Shown here: positions 43,189 to 52,020 of the stretch, in pieces | Numbering within the stretch: position 1 is the stretch's first letter | How the letters are laid out: every line of letters starts with the position of its first letter | Assembly (NCBI RefSeq): GCF_024746795.1 | Contig: NZ_CP080524.1 | Location: 3,264,001 to 3,328,000 of the forward strand | From: Mesorhizobium sp. AR10 | GTDB lineage: Bacteria > Pseudomonadota > Alphaproteobacteria > Rhizobiales > Rhizobiaceae | Reading direction: 5' to 3' | Length of the DNA stretch: 64,000 bases | The notes under the pieces: model-generated | The model's database searches: none | Told to the model about the DNA's origin: nothing | The model's input: only the letters and a program-made list of their open reading frames with translations | Made by a program: the position numbers and the translations under genes

Positions 43189-43485
43189 GCGTTTCCCCGG
43201 ATGCAAGCGGCGAGCGACCACCTGAGCGTACAGGGCATTCGTCCGGGGTCAACTGCAAGGGTTGCCTTGCCCTGATGTCCGGCTCCGGCTGAAACAATGG
43301 CGGTCAGGAAAACTGGCGTCGCGGCATCGTCATGAAACCTCGCCGCGCCAAGGTGCGCGGCAATGCCATCAACGATGCCTAGCCGTCGCGGACGGCCGGC
43401 TTGACAGGTCGGGAGCCGTACCATCCACTGGCCATAAGGGAACGGCGCCATCGCGACCGGCGCATCCGTCAGCGGAGATCTCGCC

Positions 43486-45657
43486 TTGCCGACCCCCTCG
43501 AACCCGCCATTGTCCAGGCGTTACGCATTGACGATGGCTACCTGCAGCCTGCCTCTGGTGCTGCTTGTCGCTGGTCTCGGTCTGCATCAGTCATACAGCT
43601 GGCAAGCACCGCTTCATCCTTACGCGATCATAATGGTTGGGCTGCTTGTCTTCCTGTTTGCCATGTACAGGATGCTTATGCGCGAGTTTGTCCGTCCGAC
43701 GGCCATTCAGGGCGCCGACGACGCCGAGCAGGGGCTTGCCCTCGAGGCGCTGGAAGCCAGCGAGCAGCGCTATCGCAGCGTCGTTGAACTGCAGACCGAA
43801 TTCGTCGTCCGCATGTCGCCCGACGGCTACCTGACCTTCGTCAACGATGCCTATTGCCGGGCATGCCGGATGACGCGTGAACAGCTACTGGACCCGTCCT
43901 GGTGCGAACTCGACGTGCTGCCGCCGGACGAGCGGCGCAGGTTTGTCGAGCATCTTGGCCGTCTCACCCCGCAGGCCCCGAATGCCAGCATAGAACTCAT
44001 CAATGCGATGCCCGATGGCATCAACCGATGGCTGGCGTGGAACGATCACGGCATTTTCGACGACGAAGGCCGGCTGATCGAGGTGCAGTCCGTCGGCCGC
44101 GACATCTCCGACCGCGTGTTCGCCGAACAGGCACGCGTCGAGGCAGAGAAGCTTTCGGGGGAGAGGGAGGCGCAGTTTCGCGCCATCGCCGAAGGCGTGC
44201 CGCTGCCGATCACCATCTCGGCAATCGAAGGGCCCGAAATCCTGTTCGTCAATGAACCGGCACGCAAGATACTTGGCATCGAGGTTGGCCAGGTCGGAGC
44301 AGAAGCGATATCGACCTGGGAAAGCCGTGCCCGGCGCGACGATCTCATGCGGCTTCTGCTGAGAGACGGCATTGTCGACGCGTTCGAAGCCGGCATGACC
44401 ACCATGCAAGGGTCGAGGATCGATACGCTGGTTTCGGCGCGCCTGATCACGCAGGCCGGTCGTCCCGCCATGCTCGCAGCCGTCACCGACATCACCCGCC
44501 AGCGGGAAGCCGATGCGGAGATCGCACGCCAGCGTGAGACGCTGTATCAATCCGAAAAGCTTTCCGCGCTCGGCTCGCTGCTGGCCGGCGTAGCGCATGA
44601 ACTCAACAATCCGCTGTCCGTCGTCATCGGTTACAGTTCGATGCTGAAGGAATTTTCGACCGACAGCGCGACCGTGGGACGGGCCGACAAGATCCACGCG
44701 GCGGCCGAGCGATGCTCGCGGATCGTGCGCACGTTCCTGGCGATGGCGCGCAAGAAGCCGCCGACGAGAGGAACCGTCGACATCAACGAAGTCGTCATCG
44801 CCTCGCTGGAACTTGCCGCCTACAGCTTGCGCTCGGCCGGGATCGAGATCCGGACCGAACTGGAGGAAGGACTCGCCAGCATCTGGGGCGACCGGGACCA
44901 ACTGCATCAGGTCATCACCAACCTGGCGGTGAATGCACAGCAGGCCTTGCTGCAGGTGCCGCATCCGCGGCGGCTGACGATCATCACCACGGGGGAAAAC
45001 GGCGCCGTCGAGATCGTCGTGGCCGACAACGGTCCGGGCATGTCGGAGACTGTGCGGGCGCGTGCTTTCGAGCCTTTCTACACGACCAAATCGGCCGGCG
45101 AGGGCACCGGCGTCGGCCTGTCGGTCTGCCATGGCATCGTGACGGCCCATGACGGCAGCATAGAGCTGGATTCGACCGAGGGCGGCGGGGCACGGTTTAC
45201 GATCCGGCTTCCGAGCGGCAAGACCGAGGCTTCGGCGCCGGCGACGGCCGGCAAGGCGCCGCCCGCGCCATCGGCGGCCCGCATTCTGGTGGTCGACGAC
45301 GATGTCGATATTGCCACGATGATCGCCGAGATGCTTAGACGTGATGGCCACGACGTGACCATTGCCGATGATGCGCATGCCGCCCTCAGGGCGATGCGCC
45401 ACGAAAGGGTCGACCTGCTGATCAGCGACATACGCATGCCCGGCCTCGATGGCCCCGGCCTCTATCGCGCCTTGGAGGAGGTGCGTCCTGGGCTCGCCAG
45501 CCGCCTGCTGTTCGTGACCGGCGACACGCTGGCCCCTGAGATCGATCGCTTCATCGGCGAGACAGGCGCGCCCGTCATCGAAAAACCGCTCGATCCGCAA
45601 GGCTTTCGCAGGCTGGTGACGGAACGCCTGCGCGCGATGGACGAGGTCGGAGGGTGA
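43486..45657 (+). CDS. Hybrid sensor histidine kinase with PAS domains and a C-terminal receiver
   Basis: A protein of 723 residues from TTG 43486, with GGAGA about eight bases upstream; ATG 43534 is an alternative. Two membrane helices (residues about 18-34 and 45-62) bound a very short periplasmic loop, so signals are probably sensed in the membrane or cytoplasm. A PAS domain (about 93-215) and a second PAS-like region (225-340) precede the HisKA domain with H371 in VAHELNNPLSVVIGYSSML. The ATPase domain has N483 (NLAVNAQQAL), DNGPGMS and the GTGVGLSVCHGIV loop. A receiver domain follows with D648 (LLISDIRMPG). It overlaps a response regulator gene by four bases. Confidence 0.94.
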   Translation: MPTPSNPPLSRRYALTMATCSLPLVLLVAGLGLHQSYSWQAPLHPYAIIMVGLLVFLFAMYRMLMREFVRPTAIQGADDAEQGLALEALEASEQRYRSVVELQTEFVVRMSPDGYLTFVNDAYCRACRMTREQLLDPSWCELDVLPPDERRRFVEHLGRLTPQAPNASIELINAMPDGINRWLAWNDHGIFDDEGRLIEVQSVGRDISDRVFAEQARVEAEKLSGEREAQFRAIAEGVPLPITISAIEGPEILFVNEPARKILGIEVGQVGAEAISTWESRARRDDLMRLLLRDGIVDAFEAGMTTMQGSRIDTLVSARLITQAGRPAMLAAVTDITRQREADAEIARQRETLYQSEKLSALGSLLAGVAHELNNPLSVVIGYSSMLKEFSTDSATVGRADKIHAAAERCSRIVRTFLAMARKKPPTRGTVDINEVVIASLELAAYSLRSAGIEIRTELEEGLASIWGDRDQLHQVITNLAVNAQQALLQVPHPRRLTIITTGENGAVEIVVADNGPGMSETVRARAFEPFYTTKSAGEGTGVGLSVCHGIVTAHDGSIELDSTEGGGARFTIRLPSGKTEASAPATAGKAPPAPSAARILVVDDDVDIATMIAEMLRRDGHDVTIADDAHAALRAMRHERVDLLISDIRMPGLDGPGLYRALEEVRPGLASRLLFVTGDTLAPEIDRFIGETGAPVIEKPLDPQGFRRLVTERLRAMDEVGG

Positions 45658-46352
45658 CCAGGCAGAAATTGCTCATCGTCGACGACGAAGCGCCCTTGCG
45701 CGAGATGCTGTGCGACTACCTGCCGCTGCACGGCTTCGACGTGCGAGCTGTTGCGGATGGAGCGGCCATGTGTGCCGAACTCGAGCGCTTCGGTCCCGAT
45801 CTCGTTATTCTCGACGTCAACCTTATCGGCGAAAGCGGCTACGATCTCGCCCGCGAAATCGCCAAGCGGGGCCGCGCCGGAATCCTGATGCTGACCGCTG
45901 TCGGTGATCTGCCGCATCGGCTCGAAGGTCTCGCCGCCGGCGCCGACGACTATATGGCCAAGCCGTTCGAGCCGCGCGAACTTCTGGCGCGCGTCAGGAG
46001 CGTTATCCGGCGCCTTGGCGAGGAAGAGCGGGCGCCGGAAAACCGAATCCGTTTCGGCCGCTGCGTCCTCGATATGGATGGCCGCACGATGGTCGATCCT
46101 GACGGCGCCGACGTGCAGTTGACGTCGATGGAATTCGACCTTCTGTGCGTGTTCGCGCGTCATCCTCGGCAGATACTGTCGCGCGACCAGCTTTGCCGGC
46201 TGGCGCACAACCGCGACCTCGAGCCTGGCGACCGCAGCATCGACATCCGCATCACGCGATTGCGCAAGAAGTTCGAAAGCGAACCGGACGCTCCGGCTGT
46301 CCTGGTGACGGTTCGCGGCGAAGGCTATGTCTACGAGCCTGCCCCACGGTGA
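45654..46352 (+). CDS. OmpR-family response regulator, coupled to the hybrid kinase
   Basis: A protein of 232 residues starting at GTG 45654, overlapping the kinase stop (GTGA), so it is the cognate partner by context. The receiver has phospho-acceptor D54 (LVILDVNLIGESG) and K103 (GADDYMAKPF). The DNA-binding domain has TSMEFDLLCVFARHPRQILS, DRSIDIRITRLRKKFESEPD and the end VTVRGEGYVYEPAPR. With the divergent regulator it makes a one-kinase, two-regulator group. Possible targets are the neighbouring secreted proteins, which is only a guess from position. Confidence 0.93.
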   Translation: MTRQKLLIVDDEAPLREMLCDYLPLHGFDVRAVADGAAMCAELERFGPDLVILDVNLIGESGYDLAREIAKRGRAGILMLTAVGDLPHRLEGLAAGADDYMAKPFEPRELLARVRSVIRRLGEEERAPENRIRFGRCVLDMDGRTMVDPDGADVQLTSMEFDLLCVFARHPRQILSRDQLCRLAHNRDLEPGDRSIDIRITRLRKKFESEPDAPAVLVTVRGEGYVYEPAPR

Positions 46353-46414
46353 GGCTTGGCGCCGCTAGAAAAGATTGAGCCCTGGCACGGATCGCCGCCT
46401 TTCATCGCCGCGCC

Positions 46415-47110
46415 TTATGCGACTGGCTTGCGTGCCCTGCGAAATTCTCTTCGCAAGCCCCGGACAGCGTCCCGAACGACAGGAATGGCCCAGCGCGCTG
46501 TCGCGGTGGCGATCAGCAGCCCGGCCACCGGATCGATGAAGCGGGCAATGATCGTGCCCTGCCAGATCATGGCTGTTGCGAGCGACGTGACGATGAGCAG
46601 GTTAGACGAGAGTTTGTCCGAGAACAGACAGATCTGCGCGCGTGCCAGCGCGGAAGCGGCAAGTGCGTTGCGGGCCTTCCAGCGACGCAGGATCCAGAAG
46701 TTGACCGCCGCGTAGGCCAGGTTCAGGTTCATGGCGAGAACGACGCCTGAGCCGTGCGGTTCGACACCGCCGGCCGCGATGCGCTGGACCGCGATGCCGG
46801 CGACGACAGCCATCGAAAGGCACATGCCGAGGGCAGCGAGCGCATTGACGAGCGTTTCAGCCAGGGCTGCCCGCCGCTTGCTCATGCCCAGTTTCTTGCT
46901 GCCGCTGGCGACAGCCAGGACGGAGACCAGCACCAGCATGTCCATCAGCGTCAGCGCGAGATCGGCGGGGATGGTCAGCGAGGTGGATGTCGCCGCCGCG
47001 TATGCGGTCAGCAGCAGGCCCGGGGTGCCCGCCAGCACCGCCAGACGTGCCGTCCGCGCCGCCGTCGCCTCGCCATCCGATTTGTCATTGGTTTTTCGCA
47101 GAGGTTGCAT
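46415..47110 (-). CDS. Cation-diffusion-facilitator-like membrane protein lacking the C-terminal domain
   Basis: A protein of 231 residues from ATG 47110, with GAGGAGAT upstream; the larger frame to 47872 is not supported. Six membrane helices fit the CDF (cation efflux) fold, and FIDPVAGLLIATATARWAIP is a standard CDF helix 6. The usual cytoplasmic metal-binding domain (about 80 residues) is absent. The helix 5 site, normally HxxxD, reads CLFSDKLSS, that is CxxxD, and helix 2 has DLALTLMDML. Metal transport is therefore doubtful or altered. It is convergent with the second response regulator. Confidence 0.75.
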   Translation of the reverse strand: MQPLRKTNDKSDGEATAARTARLAVLAGTPGLLLTAYAAATSTSLTIPADLALTLMDMLVLVSVLAVASGSKKLGMSKRRAALAETLVNALAALGMCLSMAVVAGIAVQRIAAGGVEPHGSGVVLAMNLNLAYAAVNFWILRRWKARNALAASALARAQICLFSDKLSSNLLIVTSLATAMIWQGTIIARFIDPVAGLLIATATARWAIPVVRDAVRGLRREFRRARKPVA

Positions 47111-47410
47111 CGCCAGAAATCTCCTCGTTTCTGGCGCCACTTGATGATGCAGGGATGTTGCGCGGATTTGCCGATTTGCCGGCTGAAGGTTTCCTTTGTG
47201 TCGCCGCGCCGTGTGGGCACCACCATTGTCGGCATTTGAGAGGCATATGGGCGACCGCCGCCTGTCTGCATCAGGCGCTGCGGGCGGATCGCAACAACTG
47301 AAACAATTCTGATGAATTCGGCATTCGTCCGAAACAGTCGGCAGCGAAAAGCCGCGCCATGGAGCGAACCCGACGGGATGGCTCCGCTGAAAACGAAAAA
47401 GGAAATCACG
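47111..47410. other. Gene-free divergent promoter region
   Basis: These 300 bases lie between the divergent CDF-like gene and the small secreted protein gene. They must hold both promoters. I see no clear palindrome, tandem repeat or RNA motif, apart from the AAGGAAA ribosome site just before 47411. Open frames crossing it lack ribosome sites. Confidence 0.5.
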
Positions 47411-47815
47411 ATGAATCGCCTTATGACCTACATGGCTGCTGCCTCGGCAATGGCTTGCTTCGTGGCACCGGCCGGCGCTGCGGGCCCGGAAGGCTCGAAC
47501 GGCAAATCGCTGAACGGCCTGAAGCACAATTCGCTGACCAGCAACTCGCTGACCAGCAATGCGATCTTCACGAATGGCCTCGGTGTCTATGCGCTCAACG
47601 GCGTGCATGCCGACGGCATCGTTCTTGCGAAAAGCCTCGTCAGGGCCGGCGGCTCCATTGTCGACTCGAACGTGGGCAATTTGCCGGCTGTCCAGAAGAG
47701 CAATGCCCAATCGTCGACCGCCAGCAAGCAAAGCAACGACCTTCCGGCTGGCCACAGCGTTGGCGGCGGCGATGGGAGCAACCATGACCGGCCGACCCCC
47801 TCGCCAAGGCGTTAG
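47411..47815 (+). CDS. Small secreted protein with asparagine-every-five repeats
   Basis: A protein of 134 residues from ATG 47411 (AAGGAAA upstream); a longer frame to 47312 is rejected because this start gives a signal peptide (MNRLMTYMAAASAMACFVAP, cleaved near AGA). The mature start has asparagine at residues 30, 35, 40, 45, 50 and 55, each from N35 followed two residues on by Leu or Ile (37, 42, 47, 52, 57, then 62), in units such as SLNGL, KHNSL, TSNSL, TSNAI and FTNGL. This is like pentapeptide-repeat solenoids but with the Asn one place earlier. The rest is Ser/Asn/Gly-rich and probably disordered. The function is unknown. Confidence 0.7.
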   Translation: MNRLMTYMAAASAMACFVAPAGAAGPEGSNGKSLNGLKHNSLTSNSLTSNAIFTNGLGVYALNGVHADGIVLAKSLVRAGGSIVDSNVGNLPAVQKSNAQSSTASKQSNDLPAGHSVGGGDGSNHDRPTPSPRR

Positions 47816-47946
47816 GATTCGGACCCTGCTGACAATGGAACGGATGGCTACGCGCCTTCCGTTCTCAGTCAACGATCGCCGCCGAAAGTGCCGGCTTTTG
47901 GCCGCGCTTCATCCACCACTTTCAGGACTGCCGCCAGGAGCCCAAA

Positions 47947-48807
47947 ATGTCACCCCACCGCCTCATCCATTTTGGCCGCCACGTATTGGTCATTGTTGCC
48001 ACAGCCATTTCCGGTATGGCCGCGCTGCCTGACGCCGAGGCCGGGACCGGACAGGCGATCAGCTCGATCGCCGTTGAAGGCACAAGGTTCGTGGTGACGA
48101 CGGGAGACGGTCGCGTTGTCCCTCAAGATGATCTCGTCGGCGCCGTCCTGACGATTGGTGACGGACAAGACCGGATGCCGCTGCGCATCGACGCGGTCGA
48201 GACCGATCCGAGGAATCCGGATGGCGGGATCATGCTCTACACAATGTCGAGCCGTGACGCGGCTACCGGCCAATGGCGCAACATCTGCGAACCCGACATC
48301 GAAGGCCGGCGCATGGGCTTTCCGCTCGCCGGCACCTGGACGCAAGACGGCCGCCATCTGCCATCCGGCACGGCCTTCAGCATTACCTGCACCGGCGGCG
48401 CCCAGGCGAAATGCGCGCGTTTTGGCTATCGGCCCTGGGAGAGCTTGCCGGACGGCACGTCGCTCTGGGATCATCATCAGGCGTGTACCCGGATGATCCG
48501 CGCCGACTATTGCGGCGATGGCGTCGGTCATACGCGCAACGGGACGCCGATCGTCATCTATGACCGGAACGGCATTCAGCAGGACGAGGCCGCGCCGGGC
48601 ATGTCGTTCGAAGCGGCATGGGGTGCCGACGGCGCGCTTTGCGTCAACCGCACCAGAATACCCGACGTGCTGACGATGGAGGGACTGGCGGCGATCTGCC
48701 CGGGCGTGCAGCAACAGCCGCAGGCAGCGGCATGCGAAAGCCATGCCGGGGCGCTGATCCTGAACCGTTCAATTGATCCGCGAACGGTTCAAGCCGCCGC
48801 CAAATAG
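47947..48807 (+). CDS. Secreted ADYC-domain protein
   Basis: A protein of 286 residues with AGGAG before ATG 47947. The N-terminus has a signal peptide (VLVIVATAISGMAALPDAEA). The core shows a conserved pattern known as the ADYC domain: AKCARFGYRPWESLPDG (residues about 155-170), HHQACTRMIRADYCGDG with ADYC at 186-189, then GTPIVIYDRNGI. Eight cysteines (114, 148, 156, 180, 189, 232, 251, 263) could form four disulfides, which fits export. The domain's function is not known to me. It follows the repeat protein gene by 131 bases on the same strand, and may be in one operon with it. Confidence 0.78.
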   Translation: MSPHRLIHFGRHVLVIVATAISGMAALPDAEAGTGQAISSIAVEGTRFVVTTGDGRVVPQDDLVGAVLTIGDGQDRMPLRIDAVETDPRNPDGGIMLYTMSSRDAATGQWRNICEPDIEGRRMGFPLAGTWTQDGRHLPSGTAFSITCTGGAQAKCARFGYRPWESLPDGTSLWDHHQACTRMIRADYCGDGVGHTRNGTPIVIYDRNGIQQDEAAPGMSFEAAWGADGALCVNRTRIPDVLTMEGLAAICPGVQQQPQAAACESHAGALILNRSIDPRTVQAAAK

Positions 48808-48852
48808 TCAAACCGCAGAGCGGCCGTGGTGGCGATCGACTGTCCGCGATGA

Positions 48853-49878
48853 TCAATCGCTGTCGCGCGCGACCAACTCCAGCGGCCAGACCTCGCGGAT
48901 GATGCGCGGACCTTCCGGGCCGGCGAAGGCCGGGATCGAGGCCAGCAGCATTTCAGCCAGCCGCTGTCCCATCGGCTCCAGCGCCGGGCGGAAGGCGGTC
49001 AACGCCGGGGAAAAATAGCGGCAGAGCGGTGTGTCGACGATGACGGTCACCGCCATGTCGTGACCGGGCTTGATGCCCATTTCGGCCAGCGCCTTGCAGC
49101 CGCCAAGCGCCATCGCGTCATTGTTGAAGATGATGGCGGTCGGCGGGTTCTTGGAGCGCATCACCTGCGGCGTCACCGCGTAGCCGCCCGCCTCGTTGAT
49201 GAAACCGGAGGCGATCAGTTCGGGGTCGACCTCGATGCCATGCCGCCGTAAGGCTTTGCGATAGCCAGCCAGGAACAGATAGCCGAAATTGAGGTTAAGC
49301 GACGGGCGGACGGCGGCGATGCGTCGGTGGCCGCGCGCCACCAGCCTGTCGACCGCATCGGCCCCGGCCTTTTCGAAATCGAGATCCAGCGAGGGATAGG
49401 ACTTGGCACCGGAGCGGCTGCGGCCGAGCGTGGCGAAGGGGAAGCCGGTCTGGGTGAGATAATCGATGCGCTCATCCTCACGCCGTGTCCAGGCCAACAC
49501 CACAGCGTCGGCACGGCGCGTCTCGACGACGCGGCGCAGCCGCTCCTGCTGGTAGTCGCCGGGCGCGCCCATGACCACGATCAGGTCGAGCCCGCTTTCG
49601 GCGAGCCTGGCCTGCAGCCCGATCAGGAACGGAATGAAGAACGGCTCGCCATATTGCTGGTCGCCCGGATGCGGCTGCAGCATGAAGGCGATCGAATGGG
49701 TGGCGCCTTGCCGCAGGCTGCGGCCGGACTGGTTCGGAGAATAGTTCAGCGTCTTGGCTGCCTCGAGCACGCGCTGGCGCGTGTCGGCATTGACGTCGGC
49801 GCGGCCGTTGAGCGCGCGCGACACGGTGCCGATCGAAATGTTCAGGTGACGCGCGAGGTCGTGGATACTGGACGCCAA
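48853..49878 (-). CDS. LacI-family transcriptional regulator
   Basis: A protein of 341 residues starting at TTG 49878, with GGGGGAGA about ten bases upstream. The N-terminal helix-turn-helix and hinge read IHDLARHLNISIGTVSRALN, GRADVNADTRQRVLEAAKTL, NYSPNQSGRSLRQG, with the hinge leucine. The rest is a periplasmic-binding-protein-like sensor domain (SIAFMLQPHPGDQQYGEPFF, IIFNNDAMALGGCKALAEMG). It is divergent from a sugar catabolism and uptake operon, and a palindromic LacI-type operator lies in the shared gap. It most likely represses that operon until the sugar binds. Confidence 0.94.
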   Translation of the reverse strand: MASSIHDLARHLNISIGTVSRALNGRADVNADTRQRVLEAAKTLNYSPNQSGRSLRQGATHSIAFMLQPHPGDQQYGEPFFIPFLIGLQARLAESGLDLIVVMGAPGDYQQERLRRVVETRRADAVVLAWTRREDERIDYLTQTGFPFATLGRSRSGAKSYPSLDLDFEKAGADAVDRLVARGHRRIAAVRPSLNLNFGYLFLAGYRKALRRHGIEVDPELIASGFINEAGGYAVTPQVMRSKNPPTAIIFNNDAMALGGCKALAEMGIKPGHDMAVTVIVDTPLCRYFSPALTAFRPALEPMGQRLAEMLLASIPAFAGPEGPRIIREVWPLELVARDSD

Positions 49879-49988
49879 TAGACAGTTCTCCCCCTTGCTT
49901 GGCTAGCACCGGCAGCCGCTCAGGCCAAGGCGATAAGACGATTTTTGCAAGCGGCCAATTGACATTCTACGCCTTCGGGTGTGTTCTC

Positions 49989-50014
49989 GTAAACGTTTAC
50001 GGAAAAACGTTTAC
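49989..50014. promoter_or_regulatory. LacI-family operator pair
   Basis: Site 1 is the perfect 14-bp palindrome CGTAAACGTTTACG at 49988-50001 (core GTAAACGTTTAC). Site 2, AAACGTTTACG from 50005, repeats the core and right arm but has a mismatched left arm. The centres are 14 bases apart. Palindromes with a central CG and AAACGTTT core are typical for LacI/GalR regulators. The pair lies 110 bases from the regulator start and 62-88 bases before the dehydrogenase start, so it can control both promoters. Confidence 0.85.
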
Positions 50015-50075
50015 GGCCATGCCGTCAATGCCGTGACGATCGGTCTGGAGGGACCGAGCGGAGGAGGAGCGCTGG

Positions 50076-51110
50076 ATGATGGATGTCGTCCTGGTTGGCT
50101 GCGGTGCGATGAGCAAGCACTGGCTCGATGCCGTCAGGCAGATCGACGGGCTCAGGATTGCCGGCCTTGTCGACCTCGACGCCGACCGGGCTCGGGCGAG
50201 GGCGCGCGAATACGACCTTGCCAGCGCCGTTATTGGAACCAGCCTCGACGCCGTGCTCGATCAAACGAAACCGCAGGCGGTGTTCGACGTAGTTGTTCCC
50301 GCCGCCCGGCGCGAGGTTGCGATCTCCGCCTTTGCGCACAATTGCCACCTGCTGACCGAGAAGCCGCTGGCGGACACACCCGACAATGCGCGCGCCATCG
50401 TCGGGGCCGCGCGCAGTGCCGGGCGTATCCATGCCGTCGTCCAGAACCGCCGCTATGTCGCCAATGTCAGGCGCATCAGGCGCTTTCTCGATTCCGGCGC
50501 CATCGGTGCTGCGACCAGCATCCATGCCGACTTCTTCGTCGCGCCGCATTTCGGCGGTTTTCGCGAGGAGATGGCCCATGTCCTGCTGCTCGACATGGCG
50601 ATCCACACATTCGACGCCGCCCGCTACATGGTCGCCGGCGAGCCGGCCGGCGTCTATTGCCAGGAATGGGAACCGGCCAATTCCTGGTACCGGCAGGGGT
50701 CGTCGGCCAGCGCGGTCTTCGATCTCGGTGGCGGCAAGCGATTCACCTACGCCGGCAGCTGGTGCGCTGCCGGCTTCCGCACCAGCTGGGAGAGCACATG
50801 GCGCATCGTCGCCGAGCGCGGCAGCCTGGTCTGGGACGGCGAGGATGGGCTGAAGGCGGAGGTCGTGCTGCCTGTCCGTGACGGCTTGTTCGACCAAACC
50901 CAGCCGATCGTCGTGCCGCCGCTCGATCCCGCCGACCGTATCGGCGGTCATCTCGGCATCATCCAGGATTTCGTCCACGCCATCGAAGCCGGCGCCGAGC
51001 CGGAAACGCGCGGTGCCGACAACATCAGGAGTCTGGCCATGGTCTTCGGCGCCATCGAGAGCGCCGAAACCGGGCGCCGGGTGGCGATTTCTGCGCAGGA
51101 AGGACAATGA
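50076..51110 (+). CDS. Gfo/Idh/MocA family oxidoreductase
   Basis: A protein of 344 residues. The N-terminal Rossmann fold has VVLVGCGAMSKHWLDAV and the family motif LLTEKPLADTPDNARAIV (EKP with the catalytic-type Lys). The C-terminal domain has IHADFFVAPHFGGFREEMAH and LLDMAIHTFDAARYMVAGEP, with the His/Asp of the sugar site in DMAIHTFD. Such enzymes oxidise the hydroxyl of inositols, glucose-type sugars or related compounds with NAD(P). As first gene of a LacI-controlled operon with an ABC sugar importer, it probably acts on the imported compound. The specific substrate is not readable. Confidence 0.92.
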   Translation: MMDVVLVGCGAMSKHWLDAVRQIDGLRIAGLVDLDADRARARAREYDLASAVIGTSLDAVLDQTKPQAVFDVVVPAARREVAISAFAHNCHLLTEKPLADTPDNARAIVGAARSAGRIHAVVQNRRYVANVRRIRRFLDSGAIGAATSIHADFFVAPHFGGFREEMAHVLLLDMAIHTFDAARYMVAGEPAGVYCQEWEPANSWYRQGSSASAVFDLGGGKRFTYAGSWCAAGFRTSWESTWRIVAERGSLVWDGEDGLKAEVVLPVRDGLFDQTQPIVVPPLDPADRIGGHLGIIQDFVHAIEAGAEPETRGADNIRSLAMVFGAIESAETGRRVAISAQEGQ

Positions 51111-52015
51111 TGCCAAACCCGCTTCTCGACATCAGAATCGGCACCATGGTGCGGGCCAATCTCGACGACCCGGCCGCCTATATCAAGGCGATCCTGCCGC
51201 TCGGCTTCGAGAGCATCCAGCCCTTCTTCTGGCAGACGCTGGGCGGCAAGGACCTGCCTCGGCTCGCCGGCCAAATCCGCGAGGCGATCGGCGATGCCGA
51301 CGTTACCGTGTCCTCGATCGGCGTGTTCGGCAATCCGCTGGAGAGCGGCGATGTCGATCGCGGCGTGCTCGAGGCCTGGGAAACGGTGATCGACAACGCG
51401 CACCTGTTCGGCACCAGCATGGTCAGCGGCTTCACCGGCCGCATCCGCGGCAAGCCGTTGCCCGAAAGCCTGCCGCGCTTCCGCGAAGTCTGGGGGCCGT
51501 TGGCCAAACGCGCCGCCGACAAGGGTGTGCGCATCGCCTTCGAGAACTGCGCTATGGACGGCAACTGGGCAAGCGGCGACTGGAACATCGCCCACAATCC
51601 GGACGCCTGGGAGCTGATGTTCAACGAACTGCCGGATGACAATCTCGGCCTGGAATGGGAGCCCTGCCACCAGCTCGTCTACCTGATCGATCCGATGCCG
51701 CAGATCCGCAAATGGGCGCCGCGCATCTTCCACGTGCATGGCAAGGACGCGACGGTGCGCTGGGACGTGATCCGCGAACATGGCGTGTTCGGCCGGCTAC
51801 CGTTTGTGCAGATGCGCACGCCTGGCTTCGGCGACAGCGACTGGACACGGGTGATCAGCGAGTTGCGGCTGGCCGGCTACAAGGGCGCCATCGACATCGA
51901 GGGCTGGCACGACCCGGTCTATCGCGGCGACCTGGAAATCACCGGTCAGGTGCGGGGGCTGGAGTATCTCAAGCAATGCCGGGGAGGTGCCAGCTACCTG
52001 CCGAATCCGGTGTGA
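51107..52015 (+). CDS. Sugar phosphate isomerase/epimerase (xylose isomerase-like TIM barrel)
   Basis: A protein of 302 residues; the ATG at 51107 overlaps the previous stop (ATGATG). The AP_endonuc_2/xylose isomerase-like fold shows metal ligands in RIAFENCAMDGNW (Glu), LGLEWEPCHQLVY (Glu, His), RIFHVHGKDATV (His) and GAIDIEGWHDPVY (Glu). Members isomerise or epimerise sugars and inositols (for example IolE/IolH types). It is translationally coupled with the dehydrogenase, so the two probably act in sequence. The exact reaction is unknown. Confidence 0.9.
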   Translation: MMPNPLLDIRIGTMVRANLDDPAAYIKAILPLGFESIQPFFWQTLGGKDLPRLAGQIREAIGDADVTVSSIGVFGNPLESGDVDRGVLEAWETVIDNAHLFGTSMVSGFTGRIRGKPLPESLPRFREVWGPLAKRAADKGVRIAFENCAMDGNWASGDWNIAHNPDAWELMFNELPDDNLGLEWEPCHQLVYLIDPMPQIRKWAPRIFHVHGKDATVRWDVIREHGVFGRLPFVQMRTPGFGDSDWTRVISELRLAGYKGAIDIEGWHDPVYRGDLEITGQVRGLEYLKQCRGGASYLPNPV

Positions 52016-52020
52016 GTGCA

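Noticed and set aside
47312-47410. N-terminal extension of the asparagine-repeat protein from 47312
   Set aside because: It would bury the signal peptide and has no ribosome site; ATG 47411 has AAGGAAA and exposes the signal.
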